Shown one piece after another: positions 52,321-59,346 of a DNA stretch of 64,000 bases. The position numbers were made by a program, and so were the translations under genes. The stretch lies in assembly GCF_016862455.1 (NCBI RefSeq), contig NZ_BOMZ01000026.1, forward strand, positions 62,001-126,000, given 5' to 3'. This stretch comes from Actinoplanes utahensis (GTDB lineage: Bacteria; Actinomycetota; Actinomycetes; Mycobacteriales; Micromonosporaceae). Each line of letters opens with the position of its first letter. The stretch's first letter is position 1. A model generated the notes under the pieces. The model ran no database searches. It saw only the letters and a list, made by a program, of their open reading frames with translations, and had not been told where the DNA came from.

Positions 52321-52486
52321 GGCTGGTTGTCAGTGCTGACTCGAAAGCCGGCCATCACCGCAGCTCATGCCGTGATCGAAGATGTTATGCCAACCGCGCC
52401 CAGCGGCCGACTTCACGCACGGCACGGGCGTCGCAAGGGCACGGATGACTGTCTCGACGGCGTCGAGACAGCACTGACAACCAGTC
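52321..52486. repeat. Split inverted repeat: left arm F and right arm D
   Basis: The left arm GGCTGGTTGTCAGTGCTG-ACTC is at 52321-52342. The right arm GAGACAGCACTGACAACC-AGTC is at 52465-52486, preceded directly by the inner CTGTCTC and a 9-nt GACGGCGTC loop. The two arms match at 20 of 22 positions but are 122 bp apart, so this looks like a copy opened by an insertion or rearrangement. Confidence 0.65.
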
Positions 52487-52695
52487 GATCAGGGTGATGG
52501 GCAGTACGGTCGGGGCGGGCGGCTGCGGGCGCACTCGCGGACCTCGGACGACCGTATCGATCACGGCCGGCACGAAGCCGGGCGCCCGGCCGCGACCGGG
52601 TCCCCCGGCGGAATGACGTGATCGTCGCCGGGCATGGAACGGCCGCCGGCGGGTAATGGCACAGGCGTTCGAGATTTCGACGGAAGGGCACCGCC

Positions 52696-52899
52696 ATGGC
52701 CGACCAGACGAACGCCGGCAACACCATCAAGGACCCGGACGACTGGACCACCGGGGACCAGCCGGCGACCGGCGCACAGGAGTCCTACCTGCACACCCTG
52801 GCCTCCGAGGCGCAGGAGGAGGTCCCGGACGGGCTGACCAAGGCCGACGCCTCCCGCAAGATCGACGAGTTGCAGGAGAAGACCGGCCGGGGCGCCTGA
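52696..52899 (+). CDS. DUF3072 family protein
   Basis: 67 residues. DPDDWTTGDQPATGAQESYL, then HTLASEAQEE and LTKADASRKIDELQEKTGRG match DUF3072 end to end, a small soluble actinobacterial family of unknown role. ATG 52696 is followed at the 3' end by a TTCG-loop terminator. It precedes the HTH/Clp_N operon but is separated by that terminator and a new promoter. Confidence 0.88.
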   Translation: MADQTNAGNTIKDPDDWTTGDQPATGAQESYLHTLASEAQEEVPDGLTKADASRKIDELQEKTGRGA

Positions 52900-52920
52900 C
52901 CGCACCGGCATCGGCATTCC

Positions 52921-52946
52921 GGGCCGGCCTTCGGGCCGGCCCTTTT
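52921..52946 (+). terminator. Canonical Rho-independent terminator with TTCG loop
   Basis: GGGCCGGCC (52921-52929) and GGCCGGCCC (52934-52942) form a perfect 9-bp stem with a TTCG tetraloop, followed by TTTT. Confidence 0.9.
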
Positions 52947-52958
52947 CATGCCCGGCCC

Positions 52959-53004
52959 GTCAACTAGGGTTGACAGCGCGAGCGTGTCAACATAGGTTGA
53001 CGGC
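52959..53004 (+). promoter_or_regulatory. Twin palindromic operators over a leaderless promoter
   Basis: Two perfect dyads, GTCAAC-TAGG-GTTGAC (52959-52974) and GTCAAC-ATAG-GTTGAC (52986-53001), are centred 27 bp apart. A -35 TTGACA (52970-52975) and -10 TAGGTT (52993-52998) with a 17-bp spacer lie inside them. The ATG at 53005 is 6 nt after the -10. Binding of a dimer at either site would block RNA polymerase; the HTH protein encoded next is the obvious candidate. Confidence 0.85.
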
Positions 53005-53241
53005 ATGACGGAAGCTACCGACCTCGCCGCCGCCGCGGGCAGCACCGACCCCCGGGTCGGATTGCGAGCGGTCGTGGCGCTACGACGGCTGTTGGAGGGC
53101 CTGGAGCGACTGCAGGTGGCGAACGCCCGGGCCAAGGGCTGGTCCTGGCAGGAGATCGCCGACGCGCTCGAAGTGACCCGCCAGGGCGTGCACAAGAAGC
53201 ACGCTCGCCTGCTGCCGATGCCTGACCCACGGGAGGACTGA
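53005..53241 (+). CDS. Small helix-turn-helix regulator
   Basis: 78 residues. A long helix (VALRRLLEGLERLQVANARA) precedes the helix-turn-helix WSWQEIADALEVTRQGVHKK, followed by a short tail PMPDPRED. This small HTH family is commonly found upstream of Clp N-domain genes in actinobacteria. ATG 53005 follows the -10 by 6 nt with no ribosome-binding site, so it starts a leaderless mRNA. The Clp_N gene begins 1 bp after its stop. Autorepression through the twin dyads is likely. Confidence 0.83.
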   Translation: MTEATDLAAAAGSTDPRVGLRAVVALRRLLEGLERLQVANARAKGWSWQEIADALEVTRQGVHKKHARLLPMPDPRED

Positions 53242-53242
53242 G

Positions 53243-53899
53243 ATGTTCGAGCGATTCACCAAGGCCGCCCGCGCTGTCGTGATCGACGCCCAGGCGCAGG
53301 CCCGCGAGCTCGGCCACCGGCCGATCGGCACCGAGCACACCCTCCTCGCGCTGACCACCGTCGACATGACCGGCGGCGACGGAGCGGGCGCCGGCGGCGG
53401 CTACCGCGTCGGCAACGGCGCCGCGCGGGTGCTGCGGGAGGCCGGCGTCGACCGGGACTACGTCCGGGCGGCGATCATCCGGCACGCCGGGGACCGGAGC
53501 GAGGCGAAAGCGATCCTCGACCGGGACGCGGAGGACGCCGCGGCGCTCAAGGCGATCGGCATCGACCTGGAGGCGGTGCGCGCCGCGATCGAGGAGAACT
53601 TCGGCACCGGGGCTCTGCAGCTCGTCCGGCCGGCGCCGAAGAAGAAGGGCTTACTCGGGCGGTTCTCGTCGGCGACGTCCGGGCACGTCCCGTTCTCCCC
53701 GCGGAACAAGAAGGCGCTCGAACTCTCCTTGCGTGAGGCCATCCGGCTCAAACAGAACTTCATCGCGCCCGAGCACATCCTCCTGGGCATCCTGCGCGAG
53801 GGGCAGGGCCTGGCCGCCCTCATCCTCGCCGAACGTGGCGTCGACTTCGACGCGCTCCGCGACGACTTGACCCGCTCCCTCCGGGCACCCGCGGCCTGA
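53243..53899 (+). CDS. Stand-alone double Clp N-domain protein
   Basis: 218 residues. Two Clp_N repeats: FTKAARAVVIDAQAQARELG with HRPIGTEHTLLALT, and NKKALELSLREAIRLKQNFI with APEHILLGILREGQGLAALI. Between them lies a basic linker (APKKKGLLGRF). No AAA+ domain, so it is not a ClpC ATPase; it may be an adaptor or decoy that modulates ClpC substrate choice. GGGAGG precedes ATG 53243. Co-transcribed with the HTH regulator. Confidence 0.88.
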   Translation: MFERFTKAARAVVIDAQAQARELGHRPIGTEHTLLALTTVDMTGGDGAGAGGGYRVGNGAARVLREAGVDRDYVRAAIIRHAGDRSEAKAILDRDAEDAAALKAIGIDLEAVRAAIEENFGTGALQLVRPAPKKKGLLGRFSSATSGHVPFSPRNKKALELSLREAIRLKQNFIAPEHILLGILREGQGLAALILAERGVDFDALRDDLTRSLRAPAA

Positions 53900-53943
53900 C
53901 CCGGTTTCGGGGCCGAGCGGGAGCCCCGCGCCAGGAAGCCTCC

Positions 53944-53996
53944 GGCTGGTGCTGAGTGCTGTCTCAACGGCCGTGAGACAGCACGGAGAACCAGCC
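53944..53996. repeat. Dispersed 53-bp inverted repeat, copy C (between convergent genes)
   Basis: The left arm GGCTGGT-GCTGAGTGCTGTCTC is 53944-53965, the 9-nt loop AACGGCCGT is 53966-53974, and the right arm GAGACAGCACGGAG-AACCAGCC is 53975-53996. Outer and inner parts pair perfectly with three mismatches in the middle; CCGG flanks extend the stem. It lies between the Clp_N and GNAT stops. Confidence 0.8.
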
Positions 53997-54048
53997 GGAG
54001 GGCTTCGGGTGTCACGGCAGGCCGCTACGGGCGTACCGCGGAAAGGGT

Positions 54049-54516
54049 CTAGAGGCGCAGTCGCATCGCGGGGTCGGGCGTGCGGACGAATCCGAGCGAA
54101 GCGTAGAGGGGCTCGCCGTCGGGCGAAGCCCGGAGATCGGCGGCACGGACGCCCTGGTCACGGAACCACTCCAGCAGCGCCTCCATGCAGGCACGGGAGC
54201 ATCCGCGGCGGCGCATGTCCTCGTCGGTGACGACGTTGAAGACGTAACCGACCCGGCCGCCCGGGTTGAACGGGTTGCCGAGGCGCTCCTCGACGAGGCC
54301 GACCGCGCAGGCGGCGAGCCCACTGCCGCCGGGACGGTCGACGACGAACGCGCCGAGGGTGGGCTCGGCGGCACCGAGCCGGCGGACCAGGGACTCACGG
54401 GCCGGTTCGCGCCAATCGTCGTTCCAGTCCGGATTGTTGCCCATGGTGCGCAGCATGACCGCGCGGAGGCGGACGAGCTCGGCGGCGTCGGCGGGGGTGG
54501 CTCGGCGGATCTTCAC
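54049..54516 (-). CDS. GNAT-family N-acetyltransferase
   Basis: 155 residues. MKIRRATPADAAELVRLRAV is the family start, YVFNVVTDEDMRRRGCSRAC holds the acetyl-CoA loop (usual RxxGxA/G replaced by RRRGCS), and EPLYASLGFVRTPDPAMRL the C-terminal strand. Substrate unknown. It is divergent from the MarR gene 71 bp away and so may share its control region. Confidence 0.86.
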   Translation of the reverse strand: MKIRRATPADAAELVRLRAVMLRTMGNNPDWNDDWREPARESLVRRLGAAEPTLGAFVVDRPGGSGLAACAVGLVEERLGNPFNPGGRVGYVFNVVTDEDMRRRGCSRACMEALLEWFRDQGVRAADLRASPDGEPLYASLGFVRTPDPAMRLRL

Positions 54517-54543
54517 ATCCGTACCTTAATCGGGGCCCTTCTC

Positions 54544-54587
54544 TTTCAGATTTGAAGTTTCAGATTTGAAAGAGTATGGTTCCGGGC
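54544..54587 (+). promoter_or_regulatory. MarR-type operator over a leaderless promoter
   Basis: TTTCAGATTTGAA occurs twice 14 bp apart (54544-54556, 54558-54570); each has TTCA-GATT-TGAA symmetry, and the outer CTCTTTCA/TGAAAGAG (54541-54548, 54567-54574) frame a larger dyad. A -35 TTTGAA (54551-54556) and -10 TATGGT (54575-54580), 18 bp apart, lie within or beside it, 7 nt before ATG 54588. Confidence 0.7.
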
Positions 54588-55028
54588 ATGGCCGAACCGC
54601 TGACCCGGACGCAACTGGCGCACTGGCGCACCTTCATCGAGAGCTCGTGGGCCCTGCACACCCGCCTCGAGGACGAGTTGCGCGCCGCCACCGGCCTGAG
54701 CATGAACGACTATCACGTCCTGGTCGCGCTCGCCGAGGCGCCGGAGCACCGGATCCGGATGGGCGAGCTGGCCAGCCGACTGGTGCTGTCACCGAGCCGG
54801 GTCACCTACCAGATCTCCTCCATGATCAAGCGAGGTCTGGTGCGCAAGGAGAGCTGTTCCGACGACGGGCGCGGGCAGGAGGCCGTGCTCACCCCGGAGG
54901 GACTCACCGCGCTGAGGGACGCGGCCCCCGCCCATCTGGAGACCGTTCGCCGGAGTTTCATCGATCATCTCGACGACGAGGAACTGGCTGTCATCGGCCG
55001 CGTCTTCGCCAAGATCAGGAAGGTGTGA
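54588..55028 (+). CDS. MarR-family transcriptional regulator
   Basis: 146 residues. The winged helix-turn-helix includes MGELASRLVLSPSRVTYQIS and MIKRGLVRKESCSDDGRGQE (wing), with LTPEGLTALRDAAPAHLETV. ATG 54588 is chosen because ATG 54576 falls inside the -10 element. It starts an operon with pirin 5 bp downstream; it probably represses its own promoter through the direct repeats and responds to a phenolic or oxidant. Confidence 0.86.
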   Translation: MAEPLTRTQLAHWRTFIESSWALHTRLEDELRAATGLSMNDYHVLVALAEAPEHRIRMGELASRLVLSPSRVTYQISSMIKRGLVRKESCSDDGRGQEAVLTPEGLTALRDAAPAHLETVRRSFIDHLDDEELAVIGRVFAKIRKV

Positions 55029-55033
55029 TCGCC

Positions 55034-55984
55034 ATGCCCGCCATCACCGTCGACGACGTCCTCGTTCTCCCCCGGCTGCCGCGGCTGGACCCGGTCATGA
55101 CCGAGTTCCGGGACGTGAAACGGCTGACCACCGCACCCCAGGGGTACGAGGGTGAGGGGTTCCCGGTGCGCCGGGCCTTCGCCGGGGTGCCGACGACCGA
55201 GCTCGACCCGTTCATCCACCTGGACCAGATGGGCTCGGTCGACTATGGACCCGGCGAGCCCAAGGGCACGCCATGGCACCCGCACCGCGGGTTCGAGACC
55301 GTCACCTACATGATCGACGGGATCATGGATCACCAGGACTCGCTGGGTGGCGGCGGCTCGATCAGCAACAGCGACACCCAGTGGATGACGGCCGGGTCGG
55401 GCATCCTGCACCTCGAGGCCCCGCCGGAGCACCTGGTGATGAGCGGTGGCCTGTTCCACGGGCTGCAGCTCTGGGTCAACCTGCCGCGGGCCGCCAAGAT
55501 GATCGACCCGAAATACCAGGACATCCGGGGCAAGGCGGCGGCGCTGCTGACCACTGCGGACGGTGGCGCGCTGATCCGGGTGATCGCGGGCACCGTCGCC
55601 GGGCACAGCGGGCCCGGGTCGACGTTCACTCCGATCAACCTGGCGCACGTCACCATGCAGCCCGGCGCGCGGCTCGACCTGCCCTGGCAGACCGATTACA
55701 ACGCGCTCGTCTACGCACTGTCCGGCGACGGCTGGGTCGGCACCGGGATGCGCCCGATCACGCTGGGCCAGCTCGCCACCCACGGGCCCGGCGAGGCGAT
55801 CCGGGTCGAGGCGAGGACCGAGCTCGATCTCTTCATCATGGGCGGGCAGCCGATCCGGGAGCCGATCGCGCACTACGGGCCGTTCGTCATGAACACCCGC
55901 GACGAGCTGAAGCAGGCCTTCGAGGACTACCAGAAGGGCCGGCTCGGGGTCATCCCGGCGACCCGCGTGCCGCACACGGATTGA
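55034..55984 (+). CDS. Pirin-family protein
   Basis: 316 residues, bicupin. The metal-binding N-terminal cupin has PWHPHRGFETVTYMIDGIMD, and HLEAPPEHLVMSGGLFHGLQ closes it; the second cupin spans about 180-290. Bacterial pirins act as quercetinase-like dioxygenases or redox-sensing cofactors. ATG 55034 is used (AGGAAGG upstream); GTG 55025 is possible. The upstream MarR gene suggests induction by its substrate. Confidence 0.9.
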   Translation: MPAITVDDVLVLPRLPRLDPVMTEFRDVKRLTTAPQGYEGEGFPVRRAFAGVPTTELDPFIHLDQMGSVDYGPGEPKGTPWHPHRGFETVTYMIDGIMDHQDSLGGGGSISNSDTQWMTAGSGILHLEAPPEHLVMSGGLFHGLQLWVNLPRAAKMIDPKYQDIRGKAAALLTTADGGALIRVIAGTVAGHSGPGSTFTPINLAHVTMQPGARLDLPWQTDYNALVYALSGDGWVGTGMRPITLGQLATHGPGEAIRVEARTELDLFIMGGQPIREPIAHYGPFVMNTRDELKQAFEDYQKGRLGVIPATRVPHTD

Positions 55985-55985
55985 T

Positions 55986-55998
55986 TACGCTGGCCGGT
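55986..55998 (+). promoter_or_regulatory. Leaderless-type promoter of the aminopeptidase
   Basis: TACGCT (55986-55991) begins 2 bp after the pirin stop and ends 7 nt before ATG 55999. Confidence 0.4.
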
Positions 55999-57195
55999 AT
56001 GGACCGGATCCGGCAGTTCGCCGACGTCGTGGTCCGGGCTGGCATCAACGTCCAGCCCGGCCAGGGCGTCATCCTGCGCACCGACACCGCCCACCTGGAG
56101 ATCGCCCGCGCGGTGGTCGAGGCGGCCTACGCGGCCGGCGCCGCCTGGGTCGAACCACTGTGGTCGGACGGGCGGATCCGCCGCTCCGCCGTCGACCACG
56201 CCTCCCTGGAGACCCTGACCGCCAGCCGGGGCTGGGCCCTGCAACGCATCCGGGAGTGGTCCGATCAGGGCATCGCCTCGATCAGCCTGCTCGGCGACCC
56301 CGACCCGCACGTGCTCGACGGCGCCGACCCGGCGAAAGCGGCGGCCTTCCCGGCCGAGGAGAGCCGGCTGATGCGCGAGGCCGTGCTGGGCCGGTTGCGC
56401 TGGACCGCGGTGGGCGCGCCCAACCCCGGCTGGGCCCGGCAGGTGTTCGGCGAGCCGGACACCGAGCGCCTGTGGGAGGCGGTCGGCACGGCGATGCGCC
56501 TCGACTCCGCCGATCCGGTGGGCGAGTGGCGACGGCGTTCGGCGACCCTCGCGGAGCGCGGCGCCGCGCTCGACGCGCTGGAGCTGACCTCGGTGCGATA
56601 CACGAGCGGTGGCACCGACCTCACCGTCGGCCTGATCCCCGGCTGCCGCTGGATCGGCGGCGGCATGGTCGACGCCGCCGGTGTGGCGTACCTGCCGAAC
56701 ATCCCCACCGAGGAGGTCTTCACCAGCCCCGACCGGCGGACCGCCGAGGGCGTGATCCAGGTGACGAAACCGCTGGTGCTCAACGGCCGGCTGGTCCTCG
56801 GGCTGCGGCTGGAGTTCTCCGGCGGGCGGATCGTCGCCGTCTCCGCCGAGTCCGGCGCCGACATCGTCGAGGCGCAGTTGGAGACCGACCCCGGTGCCCG
56901 CTACCTGGGCGAGGTGTCCCTGGTGGACGCCGAGAGCCGGATCGCCAAGGCCGGGATCGTCTTCCACAACACCCTCTTCGACGAGAACGCGGCCTGTCAC
57001 GTCGCGTGGGGCGGGAGCTTCCCGTTCGCGGCGGCCGGCGGGCTGGAGATGAGCCCCGCCGAACGCGAGGCGATCGGTCTCAACCAGTCGGCCGTGCACA
57101 CCGACGTGGTGATCGGCGGCGAGGGCATCACGGTGACCGGCACCGGCCCGAAGGGCACCGTCGACATCATCCGTGACGACGCCTGGGTGCTCTAG
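55999..57195 (+). CDS. M29-family aminopeptidase
   Basis: 398 residues. The N-terminal domain begins MDRIRQFADVVVRAGINVQP, typical of AmpS/AmpT enzymes. The metal site is formed by PNIPTEEVFTSPDRRTAEGV, YLGEVSLVDAESRIAKAGIV (metal-ligand Glu) and NTLFDENAACHVAWG with HTDVVIGGEGI. It releases N-terminal residues from peptides in the cytoplasm. It may be read from the pirin transcript and from its own leaderless promoter. Confidence 0.92.
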   Translation: MDRIRQFADVVVRAGINVQPGQGVILRTDTAHLEIARAVVEAAYAAGAAWVEPLWSDGRIRRSAVDHASLETLTASRGWALQRIREWSDQGIASISLLGDPDPHVLDGADPAKAAAFPAEESRLMREAVLGRLRWTAVGAPNPGWARQVFGEPDTERLWEAVGTAMRLDSADPVGEWRRRSATLAERGAALDALELTSVRYTSGGTDLTVGLIPGCRWIGGGMVDAAGVAYLPNIPTEEVFTSPDRRTAEGVIQVTKPLVLNGRLVLGLRLEFSGGRIVAVSAESGADIVEAQLETDPGARYLGEVSLVDAESRIAKAGIVFHNTLFDENAACHVAWGGSFPFAAAGGLEMSPAEREAIGLNQSAVHTDVVIGGEGITVTGTGPKGTVDIIRDDAWVL

Positions 57196-57240
57196 ATCCG
57201 ATCCGGCGTGGTGGCCCCCCGCGGGGATGCCAGACCGGAC

Positions 57241-57246
57241 TAGTCT
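57241..57246 (+). promoter_or_regulatory. Promoter -10 of the secreted-effector-like operon
   Basis: TAGTCT fits TAnnnT and would start an mRNA about 30 nt before TTG 57284; GGGGGAGG (57269-57276) is the ribosome-binding site. Confidence 0.4.
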
Positions 57247-57283
57247 CTCCGGGCAGCGATCAACGCACGGGGGAGGTCGGACG

Positions 57284-57784
57284 TTGCCACCGCAACTGCA
57301 CGTCGACATCGATGGGTTACGCAAGACCGGCACCGACATCGCCACACCGGTGACCTGCGTCGACGATTCGGTCGAGCGGGAACTCGGCCGCCTCACGGTG
57401 GCCGGGCCGGCCACCGGCTGGGGCGCCGCGGCGGCGCTCGCCGAGGCGGCGGCGGGCTGGTCGGCTCACCTGAACGGGGTGTCCCAGCGGGTGCGGGCCT
57501 TCGGTGACGACCTGGTCGCCACGGCGGACGACTTCCGGGCGGCGGATCTGGCGGCGGCCCACCACAATCAGGTCCCGTCGGCCGGGTCGAGGCCCGTACT
57601 GTCGCCGTCTCCTTCGCCGCAACCGTCTCCGTCGCCTTCTCCCTCGCCCTCCCCGCAACCGCAACCGTCTCCCTCGCCTTCCCCCTCGCCGCAACCGCAA
57701 CCGTCTCCCTCGCCTTCCCCCTCGCCGCAACCGTCACCGTCTCCGTCGCCGGAGCCCTCACCGTCACCGGCGGTGGAGTCGTGA
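57284..57784 (+). CDS. Type VII-substrate-like helical protein with Pro/Ser tail
   Basis: 166 residues from TTG 57284, which has GGGGGAGG seven nt upstream. The N-terminal 100 residues are helical (LHVDIDGLRKTGTDIATPVT, GLTVAGP-like turn, WGAAAALAEAAAGWSAHLNG, DDLVATADDFRAADLAAAHH), the layout of WXG100/PE-like excretion regulatory domains. A tail of about 50 residues alternates Ser-Pro with Gln, encoded by a low-complexity tract. No type VII machinery is in the window. Confidence 0.65.
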   Translation: MPPQLHVDIDGLRKTGTDIATPVTCVDDSVERELGRLTVAGPATGWGAAAALAEAAAGWSAHLNGVSQRVRAFGDDLVATADDFRAADLAAAHHNQVPSAGSRPVLSPSPSPQPSPSPSPSPSPQPQPSPSPSPSPQPQPSPSPSPSPQPSPSPSPEPSPSPAVES

Positions 57785-59085
57785 CGATCACGCTTCGGAT
57801 GCTGCGGGAGACCAACGCCGACGCGTTCACCAGCGCCGCGGAGTCCTGGGGGAACATCGCGGCGGCGGTGGATGCGCGGCTGGACGAGTTCACCGCCGAG
57901 TCCCGGCCGCTGCCGACGGTGTGGCCGAGCGGGACGGACGCCGCGAAACGCGCGGTGGAGTTGCGCAACGAGATGAACGCCGCCTACGAGCCGTGCCGGA
58001 AGATCAGCGGGGCGCTGCGGACCCACGCCGACACGGTGGTGCGGCTGCAGGGGATGCTGGGCGCGATCGTCGACGAGTGCGCGGGCCGGAACATCACGGT
58101 CGACCTGCAGAGCGGGACCACCCGGTACAGCGGGCCGAGCATTCCGGACCCGATGCTGGCGGCCCGGGTCTCCGGGTGGATCAAGGACTATGACGCGCAG
58201 TTGAACGACCTGGAGGTGAAGGCGAACCGGCTGGACGAGGAGACGCGTACCGTGATCCGGTCCTGTCTTCCCGGAGGGACGAGAAAACCTGGCGGGGGTA
58301 CGGGGCCCGCGTCCCGTCCGCCCTCGAGACCGGCTCCGGCGGGCGGTCCTTCGCACGGCGGCTCATCCGGTGGCCCCTCCGGCGGGGGCTCCGCTTCCGG
58401 CGAGGGCGCTGCTTCGGGCGGTGGCGGCACTTCGGGCGGTGGCGGCACTTCGGGCAGTGGCTCCGGGGTTTCGCCGGTTCGGGCGAGGGATCCTGAGCAG
58501 CTCGCTCCACCGGCGCAGGAACGGGCGAACCGTGACATTCCGGTACCGCCGGTTCCGGAGAAGCCCGAGCCACTCGCCCCCGTCGCGCGGGAACGGACGA
58601 TCCCGGAGGTTCCCGCGCCACCGCCGGCGCCCGAGAAGCCCGCGATCCCACCGGCCGTCCCGGCGGACGGTCTGGCCGAGATCGGCCGGCCGTTCGAGCT
58701 CCCCCTCCGCACCGAGGCCCCGCGATTCATCGATCCGATCTTCGCGGCGATCGGTGCGGCCCTCAGCCCGGGCACTCCCCTCGCCGTCACACCGGCCCTG
58801 GCCGACGGCGTACCCCTGATCCCTCCGCCGACCCTGGCCGACGGCGTACCCCTGCCCCCTCCGCCGACCCTGGCCGACGGCATGCCACTCAGCACTCCGC
58901 AAACCTTGGCCGACGGCGTATCTCTCAGCCCTCCACCAACCCTGGCCGACGGTTTGCCCTTCGCGCCGGTGGCTTCGGAGGCGCCGGCCGTTCCGGGGCC
59001 GGTGCTCGCCGAGTATCCGGAACGGCGCGTTCCGTCCGAGTTCCAGAGATGGATCGATGAGATCGGTCCACGGCGAGATCAGTGA
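57781..59085 (+). CDS. Large helical protein with Gly/Pro-rich tail and LADG repeats
   Basis: 434 residues; GTG 57781 overlaps the previous stop. The first 170 residues are helical (MLRETNADAFTSAAESWGNI, VELRNEMNAAYEPCRKISGA, LNDLEVKANRLDEETRTVIR) and resemble WXG-type effector N termini. A Gly/Ser stretch, a Pro/Glu-rich linker and five PPTLADGVPL-like units (about 345-405) follow; the final segment ends SEFQRWIDEIGPRRDQ. With the preceding gene it forms a secreted-effector-like pair of unknown role. Confidence 0.68.
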   Translation: MTITLRMLRETNADAFTSAAESWGNIAAAVDARLDEFTAESRPLPTVWPSGTDAAKRAVELRNEMNAAYEPCRKISGALRTHADTVVRLQGMLGAIVDECAGRNITVDLQSGTTRYSGPSIPDPMLAARVSGWIKDYDAQLNDLEVKANRLDEETRTVIRSCLPGGTRKPGGGTGPASRPPSRPAPAGGPSHGGSSGGPSGGGSASGEGAASGGGGTSGGGGTSGSGSGVSPVRARDPEQLAPPAQERANRDIPVPPVPEKPEPLAPVARERTIPEVPAPPPAPEKPAIPPAVPADGLAEIGRPFELPLRTEAPRFIDPIFAAIGAALSPGTPLAVTPALADGVPLIPPPTLADGVPLPPPPTLADGMPLSTPQTLADGVSLSPPPTLADGLPFAPVASEAPAVPGPVLAEYPERRVPSEFQRWIDEIGPRRDQ

Positions 59086-59194
59086 TGGGTGTGACCGCGT
59101 GACCGGCATGCCGCCCGTTCGGCTGAACGGGCGGCATGCCGTGCGGTTCGTCACGCGTTCCGCGGCGGGTCTCCGGCGCCACCGGCCGGGTCGG

Positions 59195-59320
59195 TCAGGA
59201 CATCATCAGCATCGCGGCGGTGCCTAGGAGAACGAGCAGCAGGACCGCGATGAGCAGGCCCTTCTCAGCGGTGTCGGCGTTTTCGGTGACCGGCGTGGCG
59301 GTCAGGGGCTCACTGCTCAT
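59195..59320 (-). CDS. Small single-span membrane protein (41 aa)
   Basis: ATG 59320 has GGAGGA nine nt upstream. MSSEPLTATPVTENADTAEK is followed by one hydrophobic helix GLLIAVLLLVLLGTAAMLMM and a final Ser. It lies alone on the minus strand, divergent from the phospholipase gene. Too short for most gene finders but has the hallmarks of a true small membrane protein. Role unknown. Confidence 0.6.
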   Translation of the reverse strand: MSSEPLTATPVTENADTAEKGLLIAVLLLVLLGTAAMLMMS

Positions 59321-59346
59321 CTGTCCATTCCTCCGCGGGGTCGAGG

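Larger units (their letters stand above)
51712..52695. other. Gene-free island of repeats
   Basis: Nearly 1 kb without a convincing gene: terminator (51743), 55-63-bp array (51813-52027), three partial copies of the dispersed inverted repeat (52090, 52321, 52465) and otherwise unremarkable DNA. The part from 52120 to 52310 is less GC-rich than its surroundings. Confidence 0.65.

Noticed and set aside
57284..59085. A type VII secretion locus
   Set aside because: Only substrate-like proteins are present; no EccB/C/D/E, mycosin or ESX ATPase in the window.
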